Shown here in pieces: positions 11,540 to 24,466 of a stretch of 64,000 nucleotides of DNA; position 1 is the first letter of the stretch; every line of letters starts with the position of its first letter. This DNA comes from Prototheca cutis (lineage: Eukaryota; Chlorophyta; Trebouxiophyceae; Chlorellales; Chlorellaceae), in the NCBI GenBank assembly GCA_002897115.2, contig BCIH01000005.1, positions 1,380,890 to 1,444,889 of the forward strand, given 5' to 3'. The notes below the pieces were generated by a model. That model searched no databases. It had not been told where the DNA came from and worked only from the letters and a program-made list of their open reading frames with translations. A program made the position numbers and the translations under genes.

Positions 11540-13252
11540 TCACTCTGTCTCGGCCCCGATGATGTGGCCNGGCTGCAGGGCCTCGGCCTCGGCATGGGCT
11601 TCGATGCTGACCACCGGCGCCGGGCTGGCGGCCATGGCCTTGACCAGGGTCGACGCGCGCTGGCGCTTCTTGGCCTGCGAGTAGCCCACCACGCCCGCCA
11701 CGGTGATGGCNTAGCCGAGAGCGGTGTACAGCGTCACGGGGTTGCGGAAAATTAGGATGCTCGTAACCACCGCCACGATGCCCTTGGCATTGCCCAGCAC
11801 CTGGGATTCGTTGTTGTGTGTGGGTTGTTTGTGGGGTTGATGCATGCACTGCCAAACAAAGGAGAAAGATGACAACAATTCCCCCTCCCCTTCCTTTCCT
11901 CCAAACCACCGACAGCAACAACCCTCAATCCTACCTGGAGGGTCAGGGCCGAGGTGTGCTTGGTGACCAAAAAGTTTGTCAGGTTGACAAAGTAGGCCAT
12001 GAGTGAGTTGAGCAGGAGGAGCGCCCAGAAACCGCTGCTGCCGCCCAGCACCAGAGCGCTGGACGTGGAGCCAGCGCCGGCCACCTTGCTGCCAGCAGCG
12101 TGCTCCCCAGCACCACCCGTGCTGCTGCCCATGGCCAGCGCGGCTGCCAGGGCTCCTGGCTCGTACCAGGCGGTGAGCGGGACCAGCACGAGCACCGCCA
12201 GTGGGGCCATGTACATGAGCAGGCTGGGCGAGTCCATGCGGTCGGCCGGGTCCGACAGCATGCGGCCCTGCATCACCGACTTGAGCGCCCTGCCGGCAGT
12301 GGCGGCCAGCGCCGCTAAGAAACCCAGGAGCTCAAACAGCGGTTCCGCGCCCGAGGCGACGATGATGCCCCCGATGATGGGCACCAGCGTCAGGTACGTC
12401 TGCCGCGACTCACGCTGGCCCAGCAGCAGCAGCGAAAAGGCGGCCGTGAAAGCCGGGGTCGTCGCGCCGATGGCCTGGTTGAAACTGACGGGGATCGTCT
12501 TGAGGCTGACGTTGCCCAGCACCACCGTGAAGCAAAAGACTGTGGCAAGCGCACTGATCTTGCCAAGCTGCGCCCAGCTGCGCACGCGCTGCANGGGGAG
12601 CAGCCGGCTCGCGCCTACCGCCGCGCCCAGCAGGGTGCAGCTCAGCATGTGACAGAGCGTCAAGAAGATGGGGAACCTGCGGACAATAGTGGGAAGGTGG
12701 GAGGGAACATTAAAAAGTCGCCTCGGGTTCATCACTCCACATGTCCATGGACGGCGCGTTCATGCATGGGATAGCCCTCCAACAGCAGAGCCACCAAATA
12801 TCACAAGCGATGTGTCCACATGCGATGAGNCCCATCCCAGATGCACGTAGCCGGGCTCCATGCTGACGCCCGTCGGATCAGCGCACGACACCAGCCCGTC
12901 CCAACGCAAGCGTACTTGAACTTGTATATGCTCAAGAGGTATTTGTTGAGAAGGATGACGCCGATGTTTGAAAAGTACCTGCAGTTGGTTGGGGACCAGG
13001 GGAGTTGGGCGGCAGGGGAGTGGGGTTAGGGGAGGGCCAGGTTGGCCAAAGGCATGTGACGCCGCTGGGGGAACACATGCCCGCCAATGATCATGGAGAC
13101 CCATTGGCAGACTAGCATGTGGGTACGTTCCACGATGCGAGTGCTGGATGATTGATCGGAAGAGGCCCTGGTCCCGTTCAGAATGCCCTCCCGTCCCTCC
13201 CCCCCCTGACGCACCATCCTGCTATCACCACGGCCGTGACGAAGCTGGACAT
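11540..13252 (-). CDS. Sugar-phosphate/nucleotide-sugar transporter (TPT family)
   Basis: Exons: 13252-13215, 12978-12916, 12676-11935 and 11800-11540 (367 aa), all in phase. The tiny first coding exon encodes MSSFVTAVVIAGW, followed by YFSNIGVILLNKYLLSIY. Conserved drug/metabolite-transporter blocks follow: [96 protein letters not shown] and GYAITVAGVVGYSQAKKR. This is the plant group annotated as probable sugar phosphate/phosphate translocator (At3g11320 and At5g05820 type, related to UDP-uronic-acid transporters). About ten hydrophobic segments are visible, fitting a Golgi or ER exchanger. The substrate cannot be assigned from sequence alone. An Ala/Gly/Ser-rich loop between helices is longer than usual. 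Single N bases fall at 11570, 11711 and 12594. Confidence 0.92.
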
Positions 13253-14498
13253 CTCGCAACACCCACGGATCTGCCCTCTTCTCCAGCGCCAAACCAGTAC
13301 TCCCCCTCTCCGCCTGCTCTAAGGTGTGTCGCAGGGAGGACTGCGCAGCACGGGGCCCGGCGGGGCTTACGGGGTTTGCGAACACCCTCGACCCACGAGC
13401 AGGCAGGGGGGTTGCGCAAAAATAGCACCAGCTACAAACCCCAGTCTCTATTTTGGAAATGAATTCTACATTTGTTTCATTTCGTGCGCTTGGATCTGGT
13501 GCGTGCGCCAAGTTCATGGGCGCCCCATTGGGCAGTTGGACACCCAGCTCGCAGGCTGGGGGACGAAAGGGGGCGCCTCATACCCCGACAGGACACCGAA
13601 TACAACACACCCACAACTCCGGATCTTGCGTCATCGCCGATGTTTTCTGCAGTCATTTGACTGTGTATGTGATTTACGGTGTTTGAAGATCATAGAGGCA
13701 GCGGTGTGCCAGTAGATCGGAGGGATCGCTCGATGCGAGTTGTGCGCGAACAGTCCAAGGTTGGGCACGAGAATGCTCCGGGACTGGCGCAGAACTCACG
13801 CGATCGTGCATTCGGACTCCATAATTGGTGAACTACATCTGCAACATGTGCGATCAGATTGCCTTCGTGCAGGAAGGCCACGGGTGGGTGCCAGGCAGCA
13901 TTCACCAGCTGTACGAGACACTAGGGCGGCGAGGGGGTTTCAGGCTGTCCCAGCGCCACCTGGATAGTGCAACCCAGATGACATATCCAATTAGCGAATA
14001 TCAATGTAAAATTTGGATAGATCGGAATGTGAATAATAATGATGGCCACTGTTAGCGGGAAGGGGCATCGTGAGGTCCCCTGGAGATTCCCGGCCTGATT
14101 GGAGCAGCAGGACGACATGGTGGAGTGCGGGGAGGTGTGCGGCCCTCGTACAGACCCCGAGGTCAAGGAAAATTGATTGTGATGCAAAATCAACCCAGAA
14201 ACTCCTGCTTGTATTGTGAGTTCCTCAAACTTACAGCGGAGGAAGTGGAGCGCGTCTCGGAAGCAGAACAACGTGCGTGGGTGTCGCTCCTCTTGCCGGA
14301 TCCCCCCCTTCTCGCAACAGTCCCCTGCCAAGGTACCACCACGGCGCATTCCGCAAGACATCATCACCAAGCCTTTGTCATACAGAGCAAGATGTTGGCA
14401 TCAAAACCTCTTCCAGCAACTCTGCCATTGGCAACACAATGAGAAACGAGCTCTTGTTCTCCACGGTTGCTGGGCCGCGTCGCGCCACCATATACTCC
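13253..14498. other. Intergenic: transporter promoter and UTP25 3' flank
   Basis: About 1.2 kb lies between the transporter start and the UTP25 stop. A 76-codon plus-strand ORF at 13825-14055 has no recognisable motif and no supporting exon neighbours. The stretch around 13980-14050 is AT-richer than the surroundings. No gene is supported. Confidence 0.45.
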
Positions 14499-17400
14499 TC
14501 AGCAGAGCAGGAACATGGGACTGGCTGTAGGCTTGAGCATGCGTCCAGCTCTCGCCCCACCCACGATACCTTCCAGCCGCAGCCGGTCCAGGGGCGAAAA
14601 CATGACTGTGACGGTGGGCACGCCCGCCGCCGCGCTTTCTTGCACCTGGTTCAGCAGCTCCTCATAAAAGTGGGCGTGGCTGGGCAGCTGGTAGAACACA
14701 ATGTCCTGTAAGCATTTGTTTTGAAGGGGTGTGGGAGTGGGAAGGGTAGTCAGGAGGTGGGAGGGTGGTGCCATGGCAAGATCGCACCCTCACATCCGCC
14801 CTTCCACCCCATCCCGCCCGAACCCAGTCCCCACGCACATTGATGCCCTTGATGCTGCTGCGGTTGTAGAACTGGGCGCGCTCGGTGTAGAGCAGGATCT
14901 TCCGGCGCTTTTGGGCAAAGTAGCTCCGGGCCCGAGCAGCGTCCCGGCCATCGGTGTACTCTGACAACAGCAGCATGGAAGCCCCCTCTGACCGCAGAAA
15001 GTTGCGCACCCTGACAGTATGGTGTGCCGTGTATCCGTGGTTGTGCGTCCGTGTTGAGGTGGGTGAATGGGAGGGTGTTTGCGCCACATGGATGCATACT
15101 ACATGCATGCAGGTGCCCCCACTGCCCACCACGCCCCAGCATGCCTCACCTGACAAAGTCAAAATAGCTGGGGATGTAGAGCAGCTGGCCCCCACCACGG
15201 GCACTGTCCCTGATGCGAGGCCAGAGCTCGTCGCGGAAGCATGCAAACCGCGCCTCGGGTTCCCGCGCCGGGTGCGACTCGTTCAACCGCTCAAACACCT
15301 GCCGCAGCTGCGGCAGCACCCGGGGCAGCACGCCCTGGGGGCTGCGGTGCTCCAGGCGGTAGCCACCGGTCCAGCTGCAGCCATAGCGCCGGAGCAGGGC
15401 CAGCATCTCGGGTGCCAGAAAGGAAGACAGCAGGATGTTCTGCCGATAACAGCCTCCCCATCCCCTGGTGGTCGGTTCGGTTGTCCATAGGGGGTTGAGA
15501 ATAAAGAGGCTGTGTCTCAGGTTGTCTATTGACACCGACTGGCATGCGGCAGAAGTGCAGACACGCCAGGTCTGCATCCCCACCCATGCACGCATGCACA
15601 CAGAGACACACACAGAGAGACGCACAGACAACCATGCACTCAGCTCACTCTAGGAACCACTGACGGACGCGCATGATGTCGGCGCCGCGCTGCTCCTTGG
15701 GCTGCTTGTTCAGCGCACCAAACACGGTGATGACGTGATCCCAGTTTTGCATGAGCACGACGTCCGCCCGCACAACCACAGCGATTTCGATGGACGACAA
15801 ATAGTCGGTGCCGTCGGCGTCGGCTGGGTCTGCCAGCTTGGCTGCCAGGGCCAGGGGACTGGCCACAATGATGTCGGCGCCGAAGAAATCAGAGTACAAC
15901 TTGACCCCGCCGCGGCCCAGCTTGACGCCCATGCGGAAATGGTCGTCGGCATTGCCTCCAAACAGGGCCTGGTGTTCGGTAGGTTTGCTGGAGGACGTGG
16001 CAACCACCCGCACACCCTCTTCGTCAGTGACAGCGTCAAGTCCATACTCCTGCTCAAACCGGGAAAGACCCTGGACGCCGACGCCTTTGGCAGCCGTCAG
16101 GCCGAGCTGCGCCAGCCGCCCAATGGCCTGCAGCGCCAGCGACCGCATGGGCAGCAACAGCAGCACCTGGATGGATGGGGATTGCAGTGCGGGTCAATGA
16201 GGTAAGGAGTAGGGACGCTTTTCATAGCCCTTCTGAAGTCATGCATCCATCTGCCCATCTGATCACAGCATGCAACACACACACCGTGGGCCGGGTGAAC
16301 CCTTGGTCCCGGGGGGCATCTTCCCGCCCGCCGGCTTTAAGGCGCTCGTTGTTGCGCCGGATGCGGTCACCCGACGTCATCACTCGCTGCAGGATGTGTA
16401 GGAGCACCGCGTCCAATTCCGGGTCCACCGACCCTGCACGGTTTGTCGGCTGGGGGAGTGGGTGAACTACTCGGCAGAGGCATGAGCAAGGCACGGTCAC
16501 TGCCCCAGCACCACTGCTTGGCCAGTGCCCCCGCTGCACCCTGCCTCATGACAAGGCTTGTCATTGCATGAACAGCCCGTCAGCTAGGGTTGTCCCCCAA
16601 AAAAGAAAAGGAAGAAAAAGCACAAACAGCCTACCCTGGTCTGGGGTCGGGTAGGGCCAGGCCGCGTGCAAGAGGTCGGCGTGGGAAGAAAGCATGGAAT
16701 AGAGGGCGGCCTGTTGGGGTGTGGCCAGTTCTGCACCCGGCTCCGTGGCCGTCAACTCCCGCCACCGTGCCGCCAGACGCTCCTTGACACCATAGTCAGC
16801 CAGCCCGGTGGGCGCAGGAAGCTGCGGGGAAGCCGCCTCCTCGCTGACCAGCAGCCGCGCATCGGGCCACATTGTGGTGACCTTGGACTCTATGGGTGAA
16901 GGCAAGTCGTTGAATTTCCTCGTGCCGCTCATCAGCTTGCCCACCTCGGCCTCGGTCAGCACCCTGCATTGAAGTGTGGTGGTCAAGAAGATGCATGGAA
17001 TTGCATAGGGGGGCCCAACAGGTAGGCTTGGGCAAGTGGTGCCATGCATGGGGGTCGCCGACGGGAGGCAGTCGGTACATTTTCTCAACAACAAACGCGT
17101 TCAGGCACTGTCGCACCTGGCCAGATGGTCCGGCAGAGCACTGTCCGCCACACCGTCCATGCCTGCAGCAGGAACACTGCCATTGCTGGCCATCTTTCCC
17201 GAGTCCTTGACGCTGCCCTTGTTTGTGACAGCTGTCCCATTCACGTCTTCATCGCTCGACGATGCTGATGATGGCTCATCCTCCTCACTCTTTGTCTCCG
17301 CTTCAGAACCCTCGGCGTCCTCTGCCAGGTCATCATCGTCACTGTCACCATCGGCATCGTCACCGCCACTAAATCTTGCATCTCCATCTACGTCCTCTTC

Positions 17401-17751
17401 GTCCCCGGACACGACTTCGCTGCCGGCGCTAAGCTCGACAAAGTTGTCCTCGTCGTCTGAACTGGCGGCCGGGCCCATCAGCTCCAGCAGCTTGCCATAG
17501 GCCCTGTCGTGGCCAGACGCAGCCAGCTCCTTGGCCTCCTTCTCCTCCTCGTCCTCAGATACTGCCGCTGCGGCGGCCCCCCTGGCCGCTCGGCGGGCCG
17601 CCGCTTGCTCAGCCCGCTGCCGCTGTTCAAGCTTGCGGCGTTTGCGCCAGGCCGTACGTGTGTCTTTGCGCAAGTCCTCTTCCGTGTCATGGGTCTTGGC
17701 CTGTCCGGATCCAGCCGCCGCACGCTTCTGAAGCAGGTTCGCGAGACCCAT
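14499..17751 (-). CDS. UTP25: UTP25 / DEF SSU-processome component
   Basis: Exons: 17751-17117, 16963-16635, 16433-16285, 16166-15649, 15464-15150, 15010-14839 and 14705-14499 (774 aa). All splice phases agree. The first exon encodes MGLANLLQKRA, a basic stretch and a long acidic Asp/Glu/Ser region. Downstream blocks match UTP25/Digestive-organ-expansion-factor: DQGFTRPTVLLLLPMRSLA, GNADDHFRMGVKLGRGGVKL, DIIVASPLALAAKL, YLSSIEIAVVVRADVVLMQN, HVITVFGALNKQPKE, YRQNILLSSFLAPE, LLSEYTDGRDAARARSYFAQ, KILLYTERAQFYNRSSIKGI and DIVFYQLPSHAHFYEELLN. The protein is a catalytically dead DEAD-box-like factor of the nucleolar 90S pre-ribosome. It is divergently paired with BMS1, another SSU-processome gene, across 743 bp. 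Confidence 0.94.
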
Positions 17752-18494
17752 GCTGGCTACGTGGGTCTGCAATGGGTGGGAGCTCAAGCCAGCTTGCTTC
17801 GAAGACGCATTCCGCACCATACTGCCTGCATGCATATGGCCCAATGCTCCCAATGCAACGTACCAAACTCTAGAACGTGAATTATAACGATAACGGAACG
17901 GGATTCATTGGAAACTGGGCCGCTTCGCTTGATTCAACAGAATTTGCTGTATGCTGTTCCTCGGCTCGAGCTCACATTCTCAACCTGGCCCTCGTTTCAC
18001 ACAGGCTTGTGACCCCAAACGTATGATTCAACTTTATATAATTACTCACAGCGACTGTTCCCCACCCAACGCCGATGATATGAGCCCCTGGGCAGGCTCG
18101 CAGCGATGTGGAGCATCGTGAACTTGGAGGGCCGACCTGCCAAGGCGCGACGATAGCCTGCGACCTCGACATCTGAGCTCCCGAGCCAGCCTCTCGCGGT
18201 ATTGCTGGTGTGAAATGCACAATTGAGATGTGTTTCGCATATGCACATAGTATATTGTTGCATGCAGAGGCAGACGTCGCTCATGCCACTCATGCATGGG
18301 CGTTACTGTTGAGCTCCGGTCGGAGTGAGGGCCTCGGCCCTTACCTGTTCTCAGTGCATTGGCGAGCATCACAAAGACAATACGGCGCGAACCATGTCAT
18401 TCCATTAAGCACTGTTAACGTGCACGCACCGCGGTAGGCACACACCCTGGTGAGGCCTCTTGCCAGCTGAGACTGTTGCTGGGGACCGGCCACC
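17752..18494. promoter_or_regulatory. Shared divergent promoter region UTP25 / BMS1
   Basis: The 743 bp between the two start codons must drive two genes transcribed in opposite directions. Both act in early 40S subunit assembly. It is AT-richer than the flanking exons (around 17880-18060). No specific element can be named with confidence. Confidence 0.5.
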
Positions 18495-19679
18495 ATGGCG
18501 GAGAAGGCGCACCGCAAGAAGACCAGCGGGCGCAAGGCCCAGAAGCGGAAGAGCGCGGAGAAGAAGAAGAAGGGCATCACAGATGAGGTGGGCATGGGGA
18601 GGAGGTGTGGACTGCACGTTGCTGAATGTCGTGCCATGTTTTTGTCAATGTTCAACCGTCACATCATGGAGTTTGGACCCGAGTCATGCCACACAACCAC
18701 CTTCCTTTCCCCCTCCCACGCCTCAGGCCCGCAAGCAGAACCCCAAAGCATTCGTATTTGCCTCACGGGGCAAGGCCAAGGTCCAGCTGGCCCGGTCCGC
18801 GGACAGGGACCAGCGGCGCATGCATGGTAAGGCGGTGGTTTGGTGCTTGACTGTGGCGGGCNAACTAGGGCTTGCATTTGGCCTGTGACTCTTATTTATA
18901 AAACATGTTCTTGTGTTGTGCGCTGGGAAACCTGTGAAGGATGCCTGCTTTAAGAGGCTGTGGACGTGCAGTCGGCAGTGTGCCCTGCCATGCTGGCCAC
19001 CCAATCACACGGTCCTGACGACTGTTCCCTGCGCCCACTGCAGCGCCCATGCTGGACAAGGCTGCCGATGAGCCGCCACCGTACACCGTGTTGGTGCATG
19101 GGCCTCCGGGGGTGCGTGGGTTGGGGTGCGTGGGTAGTGCTGCTGCTGCTGATGATTGAGGAGGAAGAGCAACAAAAGTGCAGTGGAAGTTGCTGCTTTG
19201 TTGTCTCCATGCAGTTCTCTTTGTCTTCCTTTCTTCCATGGCCTTCTCTCTTCGCCTCGTCAAATCAACGATCTCTGACGCACTTTCCAATACCCTAGGT
19301 GGGCAAGTCCACGCTGATTCGGTGCCTGATCAAGCACTGGACCCGGCAGGATGTCCGCGACATTAAGGGTCCCATCACCGTCGTCGCTGGGAAGGCCCGC
19401 AGGTGAGCGGGGTATTGTTTCTTTTTGATGACATAGCGGTTTTGATTCGATGGGTCAGGATCTTGCAATGGGTATCATTGCATGAACTGTGACCTTTCCT
19501 CAGCAGCTAACCCTTCATCCGTTTCCCCCTCTGACACCCTGGCAGACTGACGTTTGTGGAGTGCCCTCAGGACTTGTCCAGCATGATTGACGCGGCAAAG
19601 TACGCCGATCTGGTGCTTCTGCTGATCGATGGAGCCTTTGGGTTTGAAATGGAGACCTTTGAGTTCCTGAACATGCTCC

Positions 19680-19722
<43 letters not shown>

Positions 19723-22700
19723 CAGGTTTTCTTTTTTTTAATTCTGCATCTATGGCTGCGAAATCATGTGATGCGGCTGGGGCGCTGTGGGCGGGCTTGA
19801 AACACGATGTCGGAGTGGGTGCCATGCAACCTGGTGCGTAGAAATGTGGTGGCAATGGAACATGGCAGGAACCCCTCAAAAGACACCACACGGCCACAAG
19901 AATAATGCCAACAACTCCATTCAACTAGGTGCACGGTTTCCCCAAGGTCATGGGCGTTCTGACGCATCTCGATGGGTACAAGGACAACAAGGCACTGAAG
20001 AAGACAAAAAAGGCACTCAAACACCGTTTCTGGGCTGAAATCTACCAAGGTAGTGGCTGCGCTGGGTGTATTTTGGGTGGTTCTTTCTCTGTTAGGGCAC
20101 AAACTTTGTTGGAGTGCTTGCGTGGTCTGTCACCCATGCATGCGATGACACCATCACCCCTGAATCGATGACGAACCCCCCTCAGGTGCCAAGCTCTTCT
20201 ACCTGTCGGGCATCCGGCATGGCAAGTACCTCAAGCGCGAGGTGCTCAACCTGGCCCGCTTCATCTCGGTCATGAAATTTCGACCACTGTCCTGGCGCCT
20301 AGAGCATCCTTACCTCGTCGCCGACCGGTGTGTGGGTTGTTGTTGTGCCGTTGAGGTTACAAGGGTGCTGTGAATGATGCCAGAAGACACGGTATGATTG
20401 CCTTGCATCAATTGGGGGTGGGGGGTTTGGGTTGGGCTTGCTGAGTCAGGCACCCTGAGCCGGCGCTGCAGGGAGCACCCAGAACAACCCCAGGACTGGG
20501 TGGTCGACCCACTGCCTGCCTGTCCTGCAAGAGCTGCCTTGCAGTTCACAAACCAGGACCCCACCCAACAAAACAATTGCAACTCTTCCAGGTTTGAGGA
20601 TGTGACCAACCCTGCGCTGGTGCGGGAGAATCCAAAGGTGGACCGCGATGTCACGCTCTATGGCTTTGTCCGTGGGACGTTCTGGAAAGCGGGAACAACG
20701 GCACACATCGCCGGCATGGGCGACTACACGGTGAGTGGGCTGGGGGAAGGAGGTGTGGTCCATGTATCAAGGCACGGACTATGTTATTTCTGCCGTTTCA
20801 AGCTCTGTCCTGTCACCTCGGCCACAGCAATCCACCTGCTACCACTGCTGCAGGTGGAGGACATCACGCCCCTGTCGGATCCATGCCCACTGCCATCCAC
20901 CATCAAGCGCCGGCGGCTGAACGACAAGGACAAGCTGATCTATGGGCCCATGAGCGATGTGGGCGGCGTGATGCTGGATGCAGACGCCATGTACATCGAC
21001 ATCCCTGACTGGAAGGTCCGTGCTCGGGGTGGCTGTTTGTTTGCTTGCTTTCACGAGATGATTGCTTGGCGGTGCAGTGCACGAGATTGGATACGTCCGG
21101 ACTGCAGGCATAGCACCGGAATGGCGGACTGCAGGCATAGCACCGGAATGGCGGACTGCATGCACATCATCAATCACCCGCTCACCCCACATGCCAACAC
21201 CAACGCCCATGCGCGCGCGACAGGTCCAGTACTCGGGGGCTGGGGCCGCAGGAGAGGAGCTGCAGGGTGAGGCAATGATCCGAAACCTGGCGGCCAGCCG
21301 CATTGGCATCGACGAGCAGCTGCGGGCCTCGGAGATCCAGCTGTTTGCTGATAGCAAGCCCCTGGCAGCGACGGCGACTGGAGAGGATGATGAAGAGGAT
21401 GATGGCGNTTCTTCTTCCGGGGACGAATCCAAGGATGACGACAGCGGCAGCCAGGATTCAGAGGATCCGGAGTCGTCGGATGAGGACTCTGAGGACGACG
21501 ATGACACGCGTGCCGCCGCCAACGGTCACGGCCGCCGGGCGGGGGCGCTGCCGNAGCACCAGATGGTGCGGGCTGCAGATGGGAGGCTGCGTCGCCGCGC
21601 CATCTTCNGCTCTGCCCTCGAATCCGCACACGGCGGCGATTCTGATGCTGAAGGCGACGGGGTGGAGTTTGACTCGGATGACGACAACGAAAATGGTGGT
21701 GATGACAACGGCAGCGTGTCCGAGGATGAAGGCGACGCGTCTTCGTCAGAAGACGACGACAACGACGAGGGTCTGGGCAATGCCGCACGGTGGAAGCGCG
21801 GCATGGCCGACCGTGCCACCGCGCTGTTCAGCCACCGCGCCGCCGATCTGCAAGCCATGATCTACGGCCAGCGGGCCATTGCCGGGGATAACACGAGCGC
21901 ACGGACGCCCGTGGTCAACGGTGGTGGTACTGTCGTTGATCCCAACGACAGTGACGACGATGATGATCTGTTCCGGCCCAAGGTTGCGACAGGTGGCGCC
22001 GGCAGCGGCGGTGCAAACGACGCAAGCGATCCGGATTGCAGCCGGCCCCTGTTCCCGGCAAACGAGCTGGAAATGTGGGAGGATGACGAGGCGGTGGAGA
22101 GCCTGCGTGACCGGTTTGTCACAGGAGACTGGGCCGCAGGCGAGGAGCGAGCCGCTGCGAGGCCCGGTGCCGAGGACGGCGATGAAAACGGCAATGACGA
22201 TGACGATGAGGTCTACGGGGACTTTGAGGATGTGGAGGCCGGGACACGCTTCGAGGGCAGCGCCGACCCCGCCACCGCGGCAGCTGCCAAGGCCATCCGG
22301 CTGTCGGCCGAGGAGGAGCGGCGGGAGCTGGATGCCAAGCGTGCTACCAAAAAGGCGGCCTTTGACGCGGAGTACGATTCCGGCGGCATCAACGCTGTCG
22401 ATGGCGCCAAGAAGAAAAAAGGTGGGAGCAGTCCAGGTGAAGGTCCTGAAGGAGAGGAAGAGGAGGAGAGCTACTACGACGCGCTGAAGCGCGACCTGGC
22501 AGAGCGTGCGCAACGCACGTCTGCCGCGCTTTCTGCTCTGCCCGAGGAGCAGCGTGTGGCGATGCAGGGCCACGCGCCCGGGGCCTACGTCCGGCTGCGG
22601 TTCACGGGCGTGCCGTACGAGCTGGTCAAACACTTTGACCCACGCAGCCCGCTGCTGGTGGGTGGCGTTGCCGGCGCCGAGCTGGGCCAGGGTTACCAGC

Positions 22701-23263
22701 AGGTCCGGCTCAAGCGCCACCGCTGGTTCCCCCGCATCCTGAAGACGCGGGATCCGCTGATCGTGTCCGTCGGCTGGCGCCGCACGCAGGTGGTCCCCGT
22801 GTACGCGCTGCGAGACAACAACGGGCGCCACCGCGCGCTCAAGTACACGCCCGAGCATGCCCACTGCCTGGCCACGTGGTGGGGCCCCAGCGCACCCCCG
22901 GGGACAGGTGTCCTGGCCGTGCAGCGACTTGACCCCGGGTCCTCGGCCGCGCACTGGCGCATCGCCGCCACGGGCGTCGTCCTCGCCCTGGACGCCTCGG
23001 TGCGCGTCGTAAAAAAGCTCAAGCTCGTGGGCACTGCCGCAAAGATCCACCGCCACACCGCCTTTGTCTCCGGCATGTTCAACAGCGAGTTGGAGGCAGC
23101 GAAATTCGAAGGCGCGGGGATCCGCACCGTGTCTGGCATCCGCGGCACCATCAAAAAGGCCGTTCGTGCGGGCGTCCAGGGCATGCGCGATGGAACCTTC
23201 CGTGCCACCTTTGAAGACAAACCCCTGCTCTCTGATGTCATCTTCTTGAGGTGCGTTGTTGGG

Positions 23264-23332
<69 letters not shown>

Positions 23333-24466
23333 ATTGCCCTGCCGTGATCAGGGTGTTCCGGCTTGAAACAGGGTGTCTGCCCTTTTGCCCAACCAGCCAA
23401 CCCCAAATCGAATGCGACCCAACTTCAGGGCGTGGACTGCGGTGGATGTGCCCAAGTTCTTCAACCCGGTGACGAATCTGCTGGAGGCCCGGTTCCTCAA
23501 CCCGGCCCGCGCACCCAAACCCTCCAAAAATCGACGGCAAGAGGAGGTCGAAGAAGCTGTGCAGCCAGGCACGGCGGACGCCGGTGCAGCAGCACAGGTC
23601 CCAGAGACATTCAAGGGACGGTTCGAGGCGTGTCCCGCCTTCAGGGGCGCCCGCCCCGGTTTTGTGTTCAAACTTGGATCCCGTGGCCTCGGCTACTACG
23701 AGGACGTCGGTCGTGGCGGTGCGGCTGGTGGAACACTGGAGGCAGACGGCACCACGCCCACTCCGGACACCGACGGCACTGTCACCACGCTCCGGGACCC
23801 GGCAGCCTGGGTGCCCATGCGCACGGTGGCCGATCTACGCCGGGAACGCGGGGAGGGTGCCCCCCGCAACTCCGACTCGCTCTACCGTGACATCGAGCGC
23901 ACCAAGCGCGTTTTCAACCCCCTCAAGGTCCCCAAGGCCCTCCAGGTATGTACTCATGTTGTTCAGAGCCGGAGGTATGGGGGTGTTTGCTGTTGTTATT
24001 GTACCTGAGATGAGACAGACTTGATGGGACATGCACGACCAAGTGCTCATGAATCTAATCCCACTTTCTGAAGTGCACGTGGCACCTCGCCGGGCTGCCA
24101 ACCCGCCCACTCGTACACCCACCCATGAACCCATTTCCACCGCAGGCTGCGCTGCCCTTCAAGAGCAAACCGAAACTGGAGGCGGCGCGCAAGCGCAAGT
24201 CGCTGGAGCAGCGTCGGGCGGTGGTGTTGGAGCCAGGCGAGAAGCGGGCGGCGGCGCTGATGCACCAGCTGCGGGCCATTCGCAATGCCAAGGCCGAGAC
24301 CAAGCGGGAGAGCAGGAAACGCCACCTGGCGGCCCTGACCAAGCGCCGCGAGGCGGAGGAGGCATGGCGCGCGCAGTACAACAAGGAGGAAAGGAAGAAA
24401 CGCTACGTGGAGCAAGGCAAGGCGCAGGGTCGCGCTGCCAAGAAGGCCAGGGCTGGCGACGACTGA
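18495..24466 (+). CDS. BMS1: BMS1 ribosome-biogenesis GTPase
   Basis: Twelve exons, all in phase (1309 aa): 18495-18587, 18727-18826, 19044-19111, 19299-19402, 19546-19681, 19929-20049, 20186-20327, 20592-20730, 20854-21015, 21224-23250, 23429-23945 and 24146-24466. A basic N-terminus (HRKKTSGRKAQKRK) precedes the GTPase domain. The P-loop GPPG-VGKSTLIRCLIKHW is split by an intron at about residue 87; then come VECPQDLSSMIDAAKYADLV, LLIDGAFGFEMETFEFLNML and GVLTHLDGYKD. The 2-kb exon carries several acidic Asp/Glu/Ser-rich segments, then the conserved C-terminal half: GAYVRLRFTGVPYELV, RHRWFPRILKTRDPLIVSVG, KKLKLVGTAAKIHRHTAF, MFNSELEAAKFEGA, then WTAVDVPKFFNPVTNLL. It ends in a coiled basic tail. 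BMS1 binds RCL1 and U3 snoRNP in the 90S particle. Ambiguous bases lie at 21407, 21554 and 21608. Confidence 0.97.
19682..19721. repeat. (TG)n at the 5' end of a BMS1 intron
   Basis: The intron 19682-19928 starts directly inside the repeat, so the GT of the 5' splice site is the first unit of the (GT)n run. Confidence 0.95.
21101..21160. repeat. 27-bp tandem duplication in a BMS1 intron
   Basis: Two exact 27-bp copies (21101-21127 and 21128-21154), followed by a six-base start of a third, lie in intron 21016-21223. Both copies contain the phrase gcaggcatagcaccgg. Confidence 0.9.
23268..23330. repeat. (TG)n in a BMS1 intron
   Basis: A run of about 31 TG units starts 17 bases inside intron 23251-23428, on the sense strand. 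Confidence 0.95.

Noticed and set aside
13825..14055. Small Cys-containing plus-strand ORF (starting MVNYICNMCDQ) as a gene
   Set aside because: One CxxC alone, no further domain features, no splice partners and no upstream signals.
21101..21160. Minisatellite as a regulatory array
   Set aside because: There are only two full copies, within an intron; this looks like a recent local duplication with no evidence of function.
21746..23056. A 436-codon minus-strand frame
   Set aside because: It mirrors the long BMS1 exon, whose plus-strand frame is strongly conserved.
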